Part shown: positions 1-15,225 of the stretch, one piece after another | How positions within the stretch are numbered: position 1 is the stretch's first letter | Layout: the number at the start of each line of letters is the position of its first letter | DNA from: CAWCKS01 sp963796195 | GTDB taxonomy: Bacteria; Pseudomonadota; Alphaproteobacteria; Rhizobiales; Xanthobacteraceae | Direction of reading: 5' to 3' | Length of the DNA stretch: 64,000 nucleotides | Assembly: GCA_963796195.1 (NCBI GenBank) | Contig: CAWCKS010000014.1 | Location: 744,001 to 808,000, forward strand | The notes under the pieces: model-generated | The model's input: the letters and a program-made list of their open reading frames with translations, nothing else | The model's database searches: none | Told to the model about the DNA's origin: nothing | Position numbers and translations under genes: made by a program

Positions 1-1
1 C

Positions 2-466
2 CGCGCCGCCATCGCGGGCCGGGAACTCGGCGCGGTCGAGCCCGTCATCGGCAACCTGCCCGGTTATCCGGCGCGGCTGGGCCGCGCCAACGGCGGCGGG
101 TTCTGGCTGTCGATCTTCGCGCTGCGCACGCATCTCATTGAATTTGTGCTGCGCGAGGATGATTTTCGCGACGAGATGATGCGGACCATCGCGCCGGACT
201 ACTGGATCGCGCCGGCATTGGCGACGACGGGCAGCGCGCTCGAGCCGATGCAGAGCGGCGGGATCAAGGCGCTCGGCATCCAGAAACCCTGGGCGCCGCC
301 GCGTTCCTACGGTCTGGTGGCGCGGATCAACAATGATGGCGATGTTGTCGAGAGCCTGCACAGCCGGGTCGGAGGCCGCTACCACGGCATCACCTCGGCA
401 CGCGACACGGCGCAAGGCCTCGTGATTGCCGCGCGCGGCGCCGGCCGGCTGCTGCTTGCTGCTTGA
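2..466 (+). CDS. Strictosidine-synthase-like / SMP-30 family protein, C-terminal part
   Basis: The reading frame is open from base 2 and ends at TGA 464-466; the start lies outside the window. The visible 154 residues include NLPGYPARLGRANGGGFW and, near the end, a GGRYHGITSA stretch, which I recognise from beta-propeller proteins of the strictosidine synthase-like / SMP-30 lactonase group. In related bacteria such proteins sit beside, or are fused to, sugar ABC permeases. That fits the sugar ABC ATPase that starts 17 bases downstream. Likely role: hydrolysis of a sugar lactone or related ester linked to uptake. The function is inferred from family and context, and the exact substrate cannot be told. 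Confidence 0.65.
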   Translation, partial: RAAIAGRELGAVEPVIGNLPGYPARLGRANGGGFWLSIFALRTHLIEFVLREDDFRDEMMRTIAPDYWIAPALATTGSALEPMQSGGIKALGIQKPWAPPRSYGLVARINNDGDVVESLHSRVGGRYHGITSARDTAQGLVIAARGAGRLLLAA

Positions 467-483
467 GAGCGGGGATTTTCAAG

Positions 484-2049
484 ATGAACGATACCGCGAC
501 GATGGATAAGGACACGGCAGCGACGGAACGCCCTGCCCGCCAGCCGGTGCTTCGCGTCGTCAGCGGCAGCAAGATCTACGGCGGTGTGCACGCCATCGAA
601 GACATCAACTTCGAGCTCTATCCCGGCGAAGTTCACGCGCTGGTCGGCGAGAACGGCGCCGGCAAGTCAACCTTGTGCAAGGCCATCGCCGGCGCCATCA
701 AGCTGACCTCGGGCGAAATCTTTGTCGACGGCAAGCCGGCGCATTTCGAGAGCCCGCGCGATGCGCTGGCCGCGGGCATCTGCATGGTCTACCAGGAGAC
801 GAGCCTGGTCCCGACCATGACCGCGGCACAGAATATCGAGCTCGGCAACGAGCGGCTGCTGACGCGCTTTCGCACCCTGAACATCCAGGCGCAGCAGCTG
901 CTGCAGTCCCTCAACTTCCACGTCGATCCCGCGACCCCGGTGGCGCTGCTCGGCACCGCCAAGCGACAGATGGTCGAGATCGCGCGCGCCGTCTATAACA
1001 AGGCGCGCATCATCATTTTTGACGAGCCGACGGCGAGCCTGACGCCCGAGGAGATCATTCACTTCTTCCACCTCGTACGCGACCTTCGCGCCCAGGGCGT
1101 GGCGATCATCTACATCTCGCACGCGCTCGAGGAGAGCCTGCAGATTTCCGACCGCATCACCGTGCTGCGCGACGGCAAGCTGGTGGTTTCGTCCCCGACT
1201 GCCGAAATGACACGCGAAAAGCTGGTGCGCGCCATGGTCGGCCGTGACATCACGCAGACGTACTACGCACGTGCGGCGAAAGAAGCGCGCGGAGGTGTCG
1301 CGCGGAGCGTGCAACGCGAGAAGGTGCTCACGGTCGAGAACGTCACCATGGGCGCGGTGGTCAAGAACATGTCGTTCTCGGCCTACGCCGGCGAAGTGGT
1401 CGGCATCGCCGGCCTGATTGGCTCCGGGCGGACCGAGATCGCCAAAATCATCTTTGGCGCCTTGAAGCGAAACCTGATCAACGGCGGCACCATCAAGTTG
1501 CGGGGCAAGCCGATCCGGTTCCGCGTGCCGAAACAGGCGATCAATGCGGGGATCTGTTACATCACCGAGGACCGCAAGCTGAACGGCTTCTTCGAGACGA
1601 TGCGGATCGACGACAACGTCTATGTCGGCAAGCTCGCGACGAAGGCCGGCTGGCGCTTCCTGCTCTCGCGTCTGACCCGCGCCAAGCTCGCTGAATATTG
1701 GGTCGATCGGCTCAAGATCGCAGCACTTCAGCGCAAGGCGAGGATCGTTGAACTGTCCGGCGGAAACCAGCAGAAGGTCGTCGTCGCGAAATCCCTGGTC
1801 CAGGACCCCTCGATCGTCATCTTCGACGAGCCGACGCGCGGCGTCGACGTTGCCACGATCCCGGAAATTCATGCGCAGATCCGCCGCCTCGCCGAAGAGG
1901 GCAAGGCCGTGATCGTGATCTCATCCTACCTACCGGAGATTCTCGCGGTGTCCGACCGTATCCTGGTGGCGCGTGCCGGCCGCATCGTCGCCGAGTTCGA
2001 CGCCGCCGACGCGACCCAAGACAAAATTCTCTACGCCGCGATCCATTGA
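484..2049 (+). CDS. Sugar ABC transporter ATP-binding protein (RbsA/MglA type)
   Basis: A 521-residue protein with two fused ABC domains, the normal architecture for ribose/galactose-type importers. The first domain has a canonical Walker A (GENGAGKST), a Q-loop and Walker B IIFDEPTASLT. The second has the degenerate Walker A usual for this family (GLIGSGRTE), the signature LSGGNQQKV and a second Walker B (IVIFDEPTRGVD). The ATG at 484 is preferred to the TTG at 463 because it aligns with family starts; the ribosome site is weak (gcgggg). It energises uptake of a pentose, hexose or related sugar at the inner membrane. Its permease and binding protein must lie upstream of the window, next to the lactonase-like gene. 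Confidence 0.93.
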   Translation: MNDTATMDKDTAATERPARQPVLRVVSGSKIYGGVHAIEDINFELYPGEVHALVGENGAGKSTLCKAIAGAIKLTSGEIFVDGKPAHFESPRDALAAGICMVYQETSLVPTMTAAQNIELGNERLLTRFRTLNIQAQQLLQSLNFHVDPATPVALLGTAKRQMVEIARAVYNKARIIIFDEPTASLTPEEIIHFFHLVRDLRAQGVAIIYISHALEESLQISDRITVLRDGKLVVSSPTAEMTREKLVRAMVGRDITQTYYARAAKEARGGVARSVQREKVLTVENVTMGAVVKNMSFSAYAGEVVGIAGLIGSGRTEIAKIIFGALKRNLINGGTIKLRGKPIRFRVPKQAINAGICYITEDRKLNGFFETMRIDDNVYVGKLATKAGWRFLLSRLTRAKLAEYWVDRLKIAALQRKARIVELSGGNQQKVVVAKSLVQDPSIVIFDEPTRGVDVATIPEIHAQIRRLAEEGKAVIVISSYLPEILAVSDRILVARAGRIVAEFDAADATQDKILYAAIH

Positions 2050-2056
2050 CCTTAAC

Positions 2057-2152
2057 CCGTCATCCTGAGGTAGCTGCGCAGCAGCCTCGAAGGATGAGCG
2101 CCCGGGCTTGTCATCCTTCGAGGCTCGCTTCGCTCGCACCTCAGGATGACGG
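2057..2152. repeat. Intergenic palindromic repeat between convergent genes
   Basis: Outer arms CCGTCATCCTGAGG (2057-2070) and CCTCAGGATGACGG (2139-2152) are perfect inverted repeats. Inner arms CCTCGAAGGATGA and TCATCCTTCGAGG form a second nested stem. The CGTCATCCTGAGG core is one I associate with dispersed repeats in Bradyrhizobium-like genomes. It lies between two convergent stop codons (2049 and 2185), so the transcript hairpin could end transcription from both sides; there is no T-run. Confidence 0.8.
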
Positions 2153-2184
2153 AAAATCGACCGCGAAGTCGATCAACTACTCCC

Positions 2185-4065
2185 TCACGTCGCCCGTGCG
2201 AGGCGCGTGACGTTCGACGTCGCCGCCGGCTCGGCGAGCGCGATCGCAAACACGTTCTCCAGCACCTGACGCCCGACCGGCTTCTCCAGGATTTGCACGA
2301 ACTGGTAACGCGCATCGACGCTTTCGCGGCCGTAGCCGGTGAGGAACACAAAGGGAATGCCGCGCTCGAGCAGCCGGTCGGCCACCGGATAGATGAACTC
2401 GCCACCGACATTGACGTCGAGGATAGCGGCATCCGGCGTCGCATCGTCGATCGCCTTGACCGCGTCGGTGACGCTGCCGCAGTTCGCGACGATCGAGAGG
2501 CCGAGGCTTTCCAGCTCCTCCTCGAGCATCATCGCCACCAGAGCCTCGTCCTCGACAATGAGAACCCGCCGCCCGGTCAACGCCCGCGGCGAGGCGAAGC
2601 TAGGCATCGTCGCGTTGCTATTGCCGTTCGCCTCGGCGCGCTGGATACGCGGCACCTGCAGTGCGCAGGCGAGCCCCTCGCGACGCCAGTTGAACTCGGT
2701 CCTGCCGCCAAGCTGGCGTTCGATGCTCGAGGCGATGATCCTGGTACCGAACCCGGTCCTGCGCGGAGCCTGCGTCGGAGGCCCACCACTCTCACGCCAG
2801 TCGATCACAATCGCATCGGGCTGCACCTGCCATTTGATGACGAGCCTGCCCGAGGCGCGCGACAGCGCGCCGTACTTCGCGCCGTTGGTAGCGAGTTCGT
2901 GCAGCGCCAGCGCCAGCGTCTGCGCCGTGGTTGGATCGAGCACGACGTGCGGACCTGCAACGCTAATCCGATCGTCGCCACCGGACCGATACGGCGCGAG
3001 TTCTTCATCGACCAGCTTGGCGAGGTCGGCACCTTGCCAGCGCGAATCCGACAGGATCGCGTGCGCCCGCGACAGCGCCTTGATCCGTCCCTCGATCACA
3101 TTGGCATAGTCGCCAACGTTATCGGCCTTGGTCAGGCGAATGAACGACTGCACGATCGCCATCGCGTTCTTGGCGCGGTGATCGACCTCACGCGCAAGCA
3201 GCGCCTGACGCTCTTCCGCGCCCTTGCGATCGGTGATGTCGATAGTGACGCCGGCAATGCGCACGACCTTGCCCGCGCCATCGAGGCTTGCGGTTGCCGT
3301 GCTGGCGCACCAGCGGATTTCTCCGCTCGGCCGCACGATGCGGAACTCGGCCTGATAGGGCTCACCACGCTCGAGCAGCGGCTGCATGCCCGCACGCAGT
3401 TTTGGCCGGTCGTCCGGCAGCACCAGCAGGTTGAAGTATTCCGGCGTCGGCCTGAATTGCTCAGGCACCATCCCGTAGATCGCATGCTGGCCGGCGTCCC
3501 AGCTCATTTCGCCAGTCGCGAGATTCCAGTCCCACGAGCCCATTTGGCCGGCGGCAAGCGCCAGGCTGCGGCGCTGCTCGCTCTCCTTGAGTTGCCGGGT
3601 CGACGCTTCGAGCTCCGCGGTGCGTTGCGTGACGCGGTGTTCGAGCTCGACATTGAGCTGCTCGAGCTGACGGGTCTTGCGGTAGAGGTCGGCAAACACC
3701 CTGACCTTCGCGCGCAACACTTCGGGCACCACGGGCACAGGCACATAGTCGACCGCGCCCATCTCGTAGCCGCGCAGATGATCGATCTCGGCGAGATGCA
3801 CCGCCGAGATGAAGATCATCGCCACTTTCTTGAACCGCGGGTGCTCGCGGATCATCGAGGCGAGCTGGAAGCCGTCGAGCTCGGGCATGCAGACGTCCAT
3901 CAGCACGACCGCAACTTCATTCTTCAAGAGAAGCTCAAGCGCTTCCTGAGCCGATGAGGCTTGCAAGAGATGATCGCCGAGCTCGCGCAGGATCACTTCA
4001 TAGGTGAGCAGCTTCGCTGGCTGGTCGTCGACCAGCAGGATCTTGACTTTGTCGTCGCCCGTCAT
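2185..4065 (-). CDS. Hybrid sensor: receiver-PAS-HWE histidine kinase-receiver
   Basis: 626 residues, no membrane segment. The order is: receiver with phospho-acceptor Asp57 (VVLMDVCMPELDG), a coiled coil at about 125-165, a PAS fold at about 165-290, an HWE-type kinase core with the His in EVDHRAKN, the N-box HELATNGAKYGAL and the WxE motif (DWRESGG), then a second receiver (about 500-615) with AAILDVN and a Lys in ILEKPV. The first receiver has VPVPV where the conserved Lys-Pro is expected, so its switching may be atypical. The gene begins 12 bases after the stop of the giant poly-HAMP kinase and is surely co-transcribed with it. It probably receives phosphate through receiver 1 and passes the signal to its own kinase or to a response regulator elsewhere. 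Confidence 0.9.
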   Translation of the reverse strand: MTGDDKVKILLVDDQPAKLLTYEVILRELGDHLLQASSAQEALELLLKNEVAVVLMDVCMPELDGFQLASMIREHPRFKKVAMIFISAVHLAEIDHLRGYEMGAVDYVPVPVVPEVLRAKVRVFADLYRKTRQLEQLNVELEHRVTQRTAELEASTRQLKESEQRRSLALAAGQMGSWDWNLATGEMSWDAGQHAIYGMVPEQFRPTPEYFNLLVLPDDRPKLRAGMQPLLERGEPYQAEFRIVRPSGEIRWCASTATASLDGAGKVVRIAGVTIDITDRKGAEERQALLAREVDHRAKNAMAIVQSFIRLTKADNVGDYANVIEGRIKALSRAHAILSDSRWQGADLAKLVDEELAPYRSGGDDRISVAGPHVVLDPTTAQTLALALHELATNGAKYGALSRASGRLVIKWQVQPDAIVIDWRESGGPPTQAPRRTGFGTRIIASSIERQLGGRTEFNWRREGLACALQVPRIQRAEANGNSNATMPSFASPRALTGRRVLIVEDEALVAMMLEEELESLGLSIVANCGSVTDAVKAIDDATPDAAILDVNVGGEFIYPVADRLLERGIPFVFLTGYGRESVDARYQFVQILEKPVGRQVLENVFAIALAEPAATSNVTRLARAT

Positions 4066-4077
4066 TGGAGATTCCCC

Positions 4078-10404
<6,327 letters not shown>

Positions 10405-10790
10405 TGGCAAGCCTCCCGACAAATCCAGGCCGAGCTCAAGTGGCGCTCCCGGCGCGACGCCGACCTCTGCCACAACCCTTTGAAATCAAACTACTTTTTT
10501 GATAACCGGTCATTGATCCAAACGCCCCCGAGCCGAAAGCAACGGCGTCGGTCAAGTTCCGTCAGCGGCCTCAGCCAGAGCCCCTGCTGGCCGCAACAAC
10601 GTCGAATGCGCAATCAAGTTCCAACCCGCGCCGGAGGGAGCGATTCCGCGAGCGTTCATTAACAGTGAAGGATCGGCGGAGAGCGATCAGGCGGCCGACC
10701 AAACCAAGCCGCCAGCGATTTCTCCAGCCGGATCGGCAGGTCGCGCACACGAATGCCGCTATACTCGCTCCGTTTCGCGAGGGGCCGGCG
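10405..10790. other. Intergenic region between divergent kinase and hydrolase
   Basis: This 386-base gap separates the minus-strand kinase operon from the plus-strand hydrolase. It must hold the promoters of both. An AT-rich stretch near 10482-10512 (around ctacttttttgataacc) is the most promoter-like part for the kinase operon, but I cannot name a -35/-10 pair. Short open frames on either strand lack ribosome sites and family likeness. Confidence 0.4.
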
Positions 10791-11477
10791 ATGCCAAAAC
10801 AGCTTCAAGAAGCCAAACAACTCTCGTTCGCGGTCGGTGATGACGTCAGCGTGTCGGCGCTGTTGCAGGTGCCGCGTGGCGCCGAGGCGCTACTCGTCCT
10901 CGCCCACGGCGCGGGTGCCGGCATGGCTCATCCGTTCATGGCGGCGATGGCGAGCGGACTAGCCGAGCGCGCGATCGCCACGCTGCGCTATCAATTCCCT
11001 TACATGGAACGCGGCAGCAAGCGGCCCGACCCGCCGCAGCTTGCGCAGGCCGCCGTCCGAGCCGCCGTCACAGCCGCAGCTCAAGCTCAACCAGAACTTC
11101 CACTGTTCGCCGGTGGCAAATCCTTCGGCGGACGAATGAGTTCGCAGGCGCAGGCGAAAGCGCCTCTGAACGGCGTGCGCGGTCTCGTCTTTCTCGGCTT
11201 TCCGCTGCATCCGGCCGGCAAGCCGTCGCAGGATCGCGCAAAACATCTCTCAGACGTGAAGATCCCGATGCTGTTCCTGCAGGGAAGCCGCGACGCGCTC
11301 GCCGAGCTGACCTTGCTCGAGCCAGTCTGCAAGTCGCTCGGCAAACGCGCGACGCTCAAGTTGTTTGCGGATGCCGATCACTCCTTTCATGTACCCGCAA
11401 AGAGCGGACGAAAGGATGCTGAGGTGTTTGCCGAGCTGCTCGACGTAACTGCTGCGTGGATCAAGGAGCAGATCTGA
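10791..11477 (+). CDS. Alpha/beta hydrolase (KANL3/Tex30-like dienelactone-hydrolase fold)
   Basis: 228 residues, no signal peptide, so cytoplasmic. LAHGAGAGM is the oxyanion-hole segment typical of this subgroup. GKSFGGRM is the nucleophile elbow (GxSxG, Ser about residue 110), SRDAL carries the probable acid, and DADHSF the catalytic His. It would act as an esterase or acyl hydrolase on an unknown substrate. It stands alone: the next gene starts 175 bases on and the kinase operon diverges upstream. The ATG at 10791 gives the family-length N-terminus. Confidence 0.8.
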   Translation: MPKQLQEAKQLSFAVGDDVSVSALLQVPRGAEALLVLAHGAGAGMAHPFMAAMASGLAERAIATLRYQFPYMERGSKRPDPPQLAQAAVRAAVTAAAQAQPELPLFAGGKSFGGRMSSQAQAKAPLNGVRGLVFLGFPLHPAGKPSQDRAKHLSDVKIPMLFLQGSRDALAELTLLEPVCKSLGKRATLKLFADADHSFHVPAKSGRKDAEVFAELLDVTAAWIKEQI

Positions 11478-11652
11478 CGCCAGCGCTCAGCGACGCCAGA
11501 CAAGTGCCATCGACCACCGCGGCTATCGCGGCGCAGCATGTCGAAAACAAGCGAAGAGACGTGCACCGCGCGCATCAACATCAGCCAAGACATCGCTGGC
11601 TCCGCTCGCTAAACTCAATTCCAGCGCGCTCAACGGTCAAGGAAACCACGCC

Positions 11653-12703
11653 TTGCAAATCGATTGCGACCTGCATCCGGGACTGGAAGGCACGCGCACC
11701 ACGCTGTTGCCCTATCTCGACGATCACTGGAAAGAGCAGGTTCTGACGCGCGGCATCGACGGCCTCGACCTGCAAAGCTATCCGCCGGCCATGCCGCTGT
11801 GCTGCCGGCCGGACTGGCGGCCGGAGGAGGGCAAGCCGGGCAGCGATTTCGACCAGTTCCGCGCCCAGGCGCTCGACAAGTTCGGCACCTCGCTCGGCAT
11901 CCTGAACGTGCTGTACGGCGCCCAGGCCGTGCACGACCCCTACATGGCGTCGGCCTTCTGCAAGGCGATCAACGACTGGATCGCAACCGACTGGCTGTCA
12001 CGGGACCCGCGGCTGCGTGCGTCGATCGTGATCCCGCTGCAGGACCCCGAGCTCGCGATCGAAGAGATCGAGCGGCGCGCCGCCGACAAGCGCTTCGTGT
12101 CTGTCCTGGTGCTGGCGCAGAACGAGGATTTGCTCGGGCGACGGCAGTACTGGCCGATCTGGAAGGCCGCGGAAAAACACCAGCTGCCGCTCGCGATCCA
12201 CGCCGGCAGCCAGTACCGCACCGCGCCGAGCTCGATCGGCTGGCCGTCCTATCGCTACGAATATTACATGGCGGAGTCGCAGGCGTTTCAGGCGCAGCTG
12301 TTGAGCCTCGTGCTCGAAGGCGTGTTCGGAAAATTCCCCAAGCTCAAGGTCGTGCTGATGGAATCCGGCGTCAGCTGGCTGCCGGCCTTCATGTGGCGCG
12401 CCGACAAGACCTGGAAAGGCGTCCGCGTCGAGGTGCCCTGGGTCGAGCAGCCGCCGTCGCAATTGATGCGCGAGCACGTCCGCCTGACGACGCAGCCGTT
12501 CGAACTCGCCGCCGGACCGCGCCGGCGTCGAGGGTCTGATCGACCAGATCGGCTCCGATCGCATGCTGCTGTTCGCGAGCGACTATCCGCACTGGCAGTT
12601 CGAGGGCGACGCCGTCGTGCCGCCGCATATCCCCGCATCAATCGTCAAGCGCATGAGATACGACAATCCGCTGGAAACCTTTGCGCGGCTGCGCGCCAAC
12701 TAG
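11653..12703 (+). CDS. Amidohydrolase-2 family hydrolase/decarboxylase, copy 1 (frameshifted)
   Basis: 349 residues after correcting one +1 insertion near 12508. Family signs are the metal-binding DCDLHP at the very N-terminus, the His of LAIHAG, and FASDYPHW at the C-terminus, which lies beyond the frameshift. These mark the PF04909 group, which includes ACMSD-like and aryl-acid decarboxylases. The start is TTG with AAGGA about nine bases upstream; no ATG fits. The next gene is a paralogue with the same layout, followed by a Rieske ferredoxin, which suggests a small degradative operon for an aromatic or cyclic compound. The substrate is unknown. Without correction the protein loses its last metal ligand region. 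Confidence 0.82.
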
Positions 12704-12751
12704 CGCATGATCCCGAAAAGTGGATACCGGTTTTCGGATCAGATCATGCGC
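12703..12751. repeat. Palindromic repeat of the GCGCATGATCC type
   Basis: Arms GCGCATGATC and GATCATGCGC (12742-12751) enclose a second pair, CCGAAAA (12713-12719) and TTTTCGG (12731-12737). The element begins at the last base of the upstream stop codon and ends 23 bases before the next ATG. A diverged relative lies at 36931-37019. It is a known style of dispersed rhizobial intergenic element and could form a strong hairpin within the operon message. Confidence 0.75.
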
Positions 12752-12774
12752 AAGAAAATGGAAGGAGGACTCAG

Positions 12775-13897
12775 ATGACCGACGTTCTCGACCGCATGGA
12801 CGACGACACCGCGCTGCGCAGCGATGCGCGCTCCAGGCTGAAGATCATCGATTGCGACATCCATCCGAGCCTGCGTTCCCGCGAGGACCTGTTTCCGTTC
12901 CTGGAGAAACGCTGGCAGGAGCACCTCAAAACCTACGGCGCGCACATCCGCAATCCATTCACCTCGACCACCCCCTACCCGCGCATCGCGCCCCCTGATC
13001 TCGCGCCGCGACGCCTGGCCGCCGACCGGCGGCCCGCCCGGCTCCGACCTTGCCTTCATGCAGAAGCAGCACCTTGATCCCTACAATGTCGAGTTCGGGC
13101 TGTTGCAGGTGCTCGACCTCAGCATCTTCTCACAGGTCAATCTCGAACTCGGCGCGGCCTTGCAGTATGCGATCAACGAGTGGCAGTACGAAGCTTTCCA
13201 GCGTCCCGATCCGCGGCTGCGCGCGTCGATCATCGTCGGCCAGGACGATCCGGTCTCTGCGGTGAAAGAGATCGAACGCTGCGCCGTGCTCGGCCGCCAT
13301 GCCCAGGTCAACATCTCGCCGCGCGCCAACGAGCCGCTCGGCCGCCGCAAGTACTGGCCGATCTATGAGGCTGCCCAGGCCGCCGGCCTGCCGCTCGGCA
13401 TTCATGTCGGCGGCTACGGCGGCCACGCCCCGACCGCCAGCGGCTGGCCGTCCTATTATAATGAGGAACATCACTCCAACGCCCAGTCCGTCGCCGCGCA
13501 GCTGTCGAGCCTCGTGATCGAGGGCGTGCCGGAAAATTTCCCGAAGCTGAAGTTCGTCTTCATCGAAGGCGGATTTGGCTGGGTGCCGGCGATCACCTGG
13601 CGGATGGACCAGCATTTTGAGCGCTTCCGCAGCGAGGTGCCGCATCTGAAGCGCAGGCCGTCGGAATACGTCAAGCAAAGCTTCTGGTTCACCACGCAGC
13701 CGATGGAGGAGCCGGAAAGCGCCGAGCACCTCAGGCAGGTGATCGAGTGGATCGGCATCGACCGGCTGCTGTTCTCCTCGGACTACCCGCACTGGGACTT
13801 TGACGATCCGCGCTACGCCTTCCGCACCCCGCTGTCGGAGGCCGAGCGGCTGAAGATCTTCAACACCAATGCCCGCGCCGTGTACCGGTTTAACTGA
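12775..13897 (+). CDS. Amidohydrolase-2 family hydrolase/decarboxylase, copy 2 (frameshifted)
   Basis: 373 residues after removing one base from the C5 run at 12991-12995. The metal motif IDCDIHPSL, the GIHVGGYGG His and FSSDYPHWDFDD match the upstream copy, so the two arose by duplication or form a paired enzyme. The start is clear: ATG 12775 with GGAGGA directly upstream. The first copy's coding end, a palindromic repeat and this gene follow each other closely, and the Rieske gene begins three bases after its stop. Likely a zinc-dependent hydrolase or decarboxylase of a cyclic acid, substrate unknown. Confidence 0.84.
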
Positions 13898-13900
13898 GCA

Positions 13901-14315
13901 ATGGTGCGTTACGTCGCCGCGAAAACGTCCGATGTGCCTGCCGGCGGCAACAAGGTCGTCAGCGTCGGCGGCCGCGAGATCGTGATCTTCCACGCCAATG
14001 GCGAGTTCTTCGCGCTGCTGAACCGCTGCCCGCACGAAGGCGCGCCGCTGTCGCATGCCGTCTGCGTCGCGCACCTGCATTCGAGCGAACCGGGCGAGTT
14101 CAAGCGATCGCGGGTGCGGCGAGCTCCTGCGCTGTCCCTGGCACGGCTGGGAATACGACATGCGCACCGGACAGTCTTACTGCGATCCGTCGCGACTCAA
14201 GGTGCGCGCCTACCCGGTGACCGTGGTGCGCGGCGACGGTTTGGTCGAAGGCCCCTTCGTCGCGGAGACCTTTCCGGTCACGGTCGAAGACAGCTACGTG
14301 CTGATCGACGTCTAG
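13901..14315 (+). CDS. Rieske [2Fe-2S] ferredoxin (frameshifted)
   Basis: 137 residues after removing one G from the GGG at 14112-14114. The two halves of the cluster site are visible on either side of the break: CPHEGAPLS (Cys and His) and CPWHGWEYD (Cys and His). It would carry electrons in the cytoplasm, typically to a ring-hydroxylating or demethylating oxygenase. No oxygenase large subunit is present in the window, so the partner is elsewhere or the amidohydrolase operon uses it in an unrecognised way. As sequenced, the protein ends without its second cluster half. Confidence 0.85.
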
Positions 14316-14572
14316 GGCAGCACGACGCACATCCCCCTGCACTGAGCCTGTGCCGCGGGTGATGACGTTCAAAACATCGTCGCGGGTCAAGCGCTGTTAC
14401 GTCGAGACATTGGGCGGCCGGGCTAAGCGATTCACCGAGGATGCCCAAAAGAAGTTCCGCACAGCTCACCGTGTGCGACCGAGCTGTTGCGTACTGACGG
14501 CCGCGCTGCAACACGCGGCGAAAAGCCTGCGCTCGGCAGGGCCACGGGTCCGTCATCGATCACAAGATCGCT

Positions 14573-15007
14573 TCAGCCCACTGTCAATATATTTCGTAAG
14601 ATCCTGCCGGTCAGCTTACCGAGATCAACCTGGCACGCCTTCATCACGGACGGACGCATCTGCATCATCGATAAGAGCAAACAGAAGATGCTCGAACGTC
14701 GCGTAGCGATGCTCGCCGCTCGTTGGCGTAAGCCAAGCGATCGCTGAAACGTCGCGCCCAGTTCGCTCGACAGTGGCGACAGGGATAATGTTCGGCCTCG
14801 AGACCCGGAAGTGATGGCGGCGTCCTGGCTTTTGCGTGGGGCCGCGGGCTCTGCGCGGATCGCGGCGGAGAGCGTATTCCAGTCCGCCACGCCAAATGCC
14901 TTGGCAATCAGCTCGAGGCTCTGGCTGTTGGTGATCTTGTGACCCTGCGTCGCGAGGGTCGAACGGAGCGTATGCGCCATGGCTTTGGCGTCGCGGAAAT
15001 CGCGCAT
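14573..15007 (-). CDS. Glyoxalase_8 domain + ClpN-like protein (three internal +1 shifts)
   Basis: The reading frame of 144 codons looks intact, but its middle is scrambled. The first 60 residues (DAKAMAHTLRSTL, LIAKAFGVADWNTLSAAI) match the small domain NCBI calls glyoxalase superfamily / Glyoxalase_8. Three separate +1 insertions, near 14732, 14715 and 14648, sum to three and so restore frame. Removing them gives AYANER, then HRYATFEHLLFALIDDADAS, then VMKACQVDLGKL, a clear ClpA/ClpC N-terminal repeat used for substrate or adaptor binding. So the true product is about 143 residues with a ClpN-type C-terminus. Role unknown. It reads toward the Rieske gene and stands alone. Confidence 0.72.
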   Translation of the reverse strand: MRDFRDAKAMAHTLRSTLATQGHKITNSQSLELIAKAFGVADWNTLSAAIRAEPAAPRKSQDAAITSGSRGRTLSLSPLSSELGATFQRSLGLRQRAASIATRRSSIFCLLLSMMQMRPSVMKACQVDLGKLTGRILRNILTVG

Positions 15008-15225
15008 GTCTTTCGTCCTTTGCTTGTGAACGAACCAGATGCGTCAGGGGCTTGCGTTACTGACCCGTTCGTTCGGGCAAAGGGTTTTGAAAGACAATGA
15101 TACGTTCACCGTACCCAAAAAGGGCGCAAGCAGCAGGTCGTATCTACCCTGCAAGAATGCTCGCTCAGAGCGAGCCTCTGTCAATCTTGCCAACGTATCG
15201 ATCGACGACTGATCGGCCTGCTCAC

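Noticed and set aside
2146..3957. 603-codon plus-strand open frame opposite the HWE hybrid kinase
   Set aside because: It is the antisense of a clear multi-domain gene; the Arg/Asp-rich translation has no family likeness and no ribosome site. The same holds for long opposite frames at 667-1872, 6603-8018, 32037-34034, 35666-36967 and 59719-60837.
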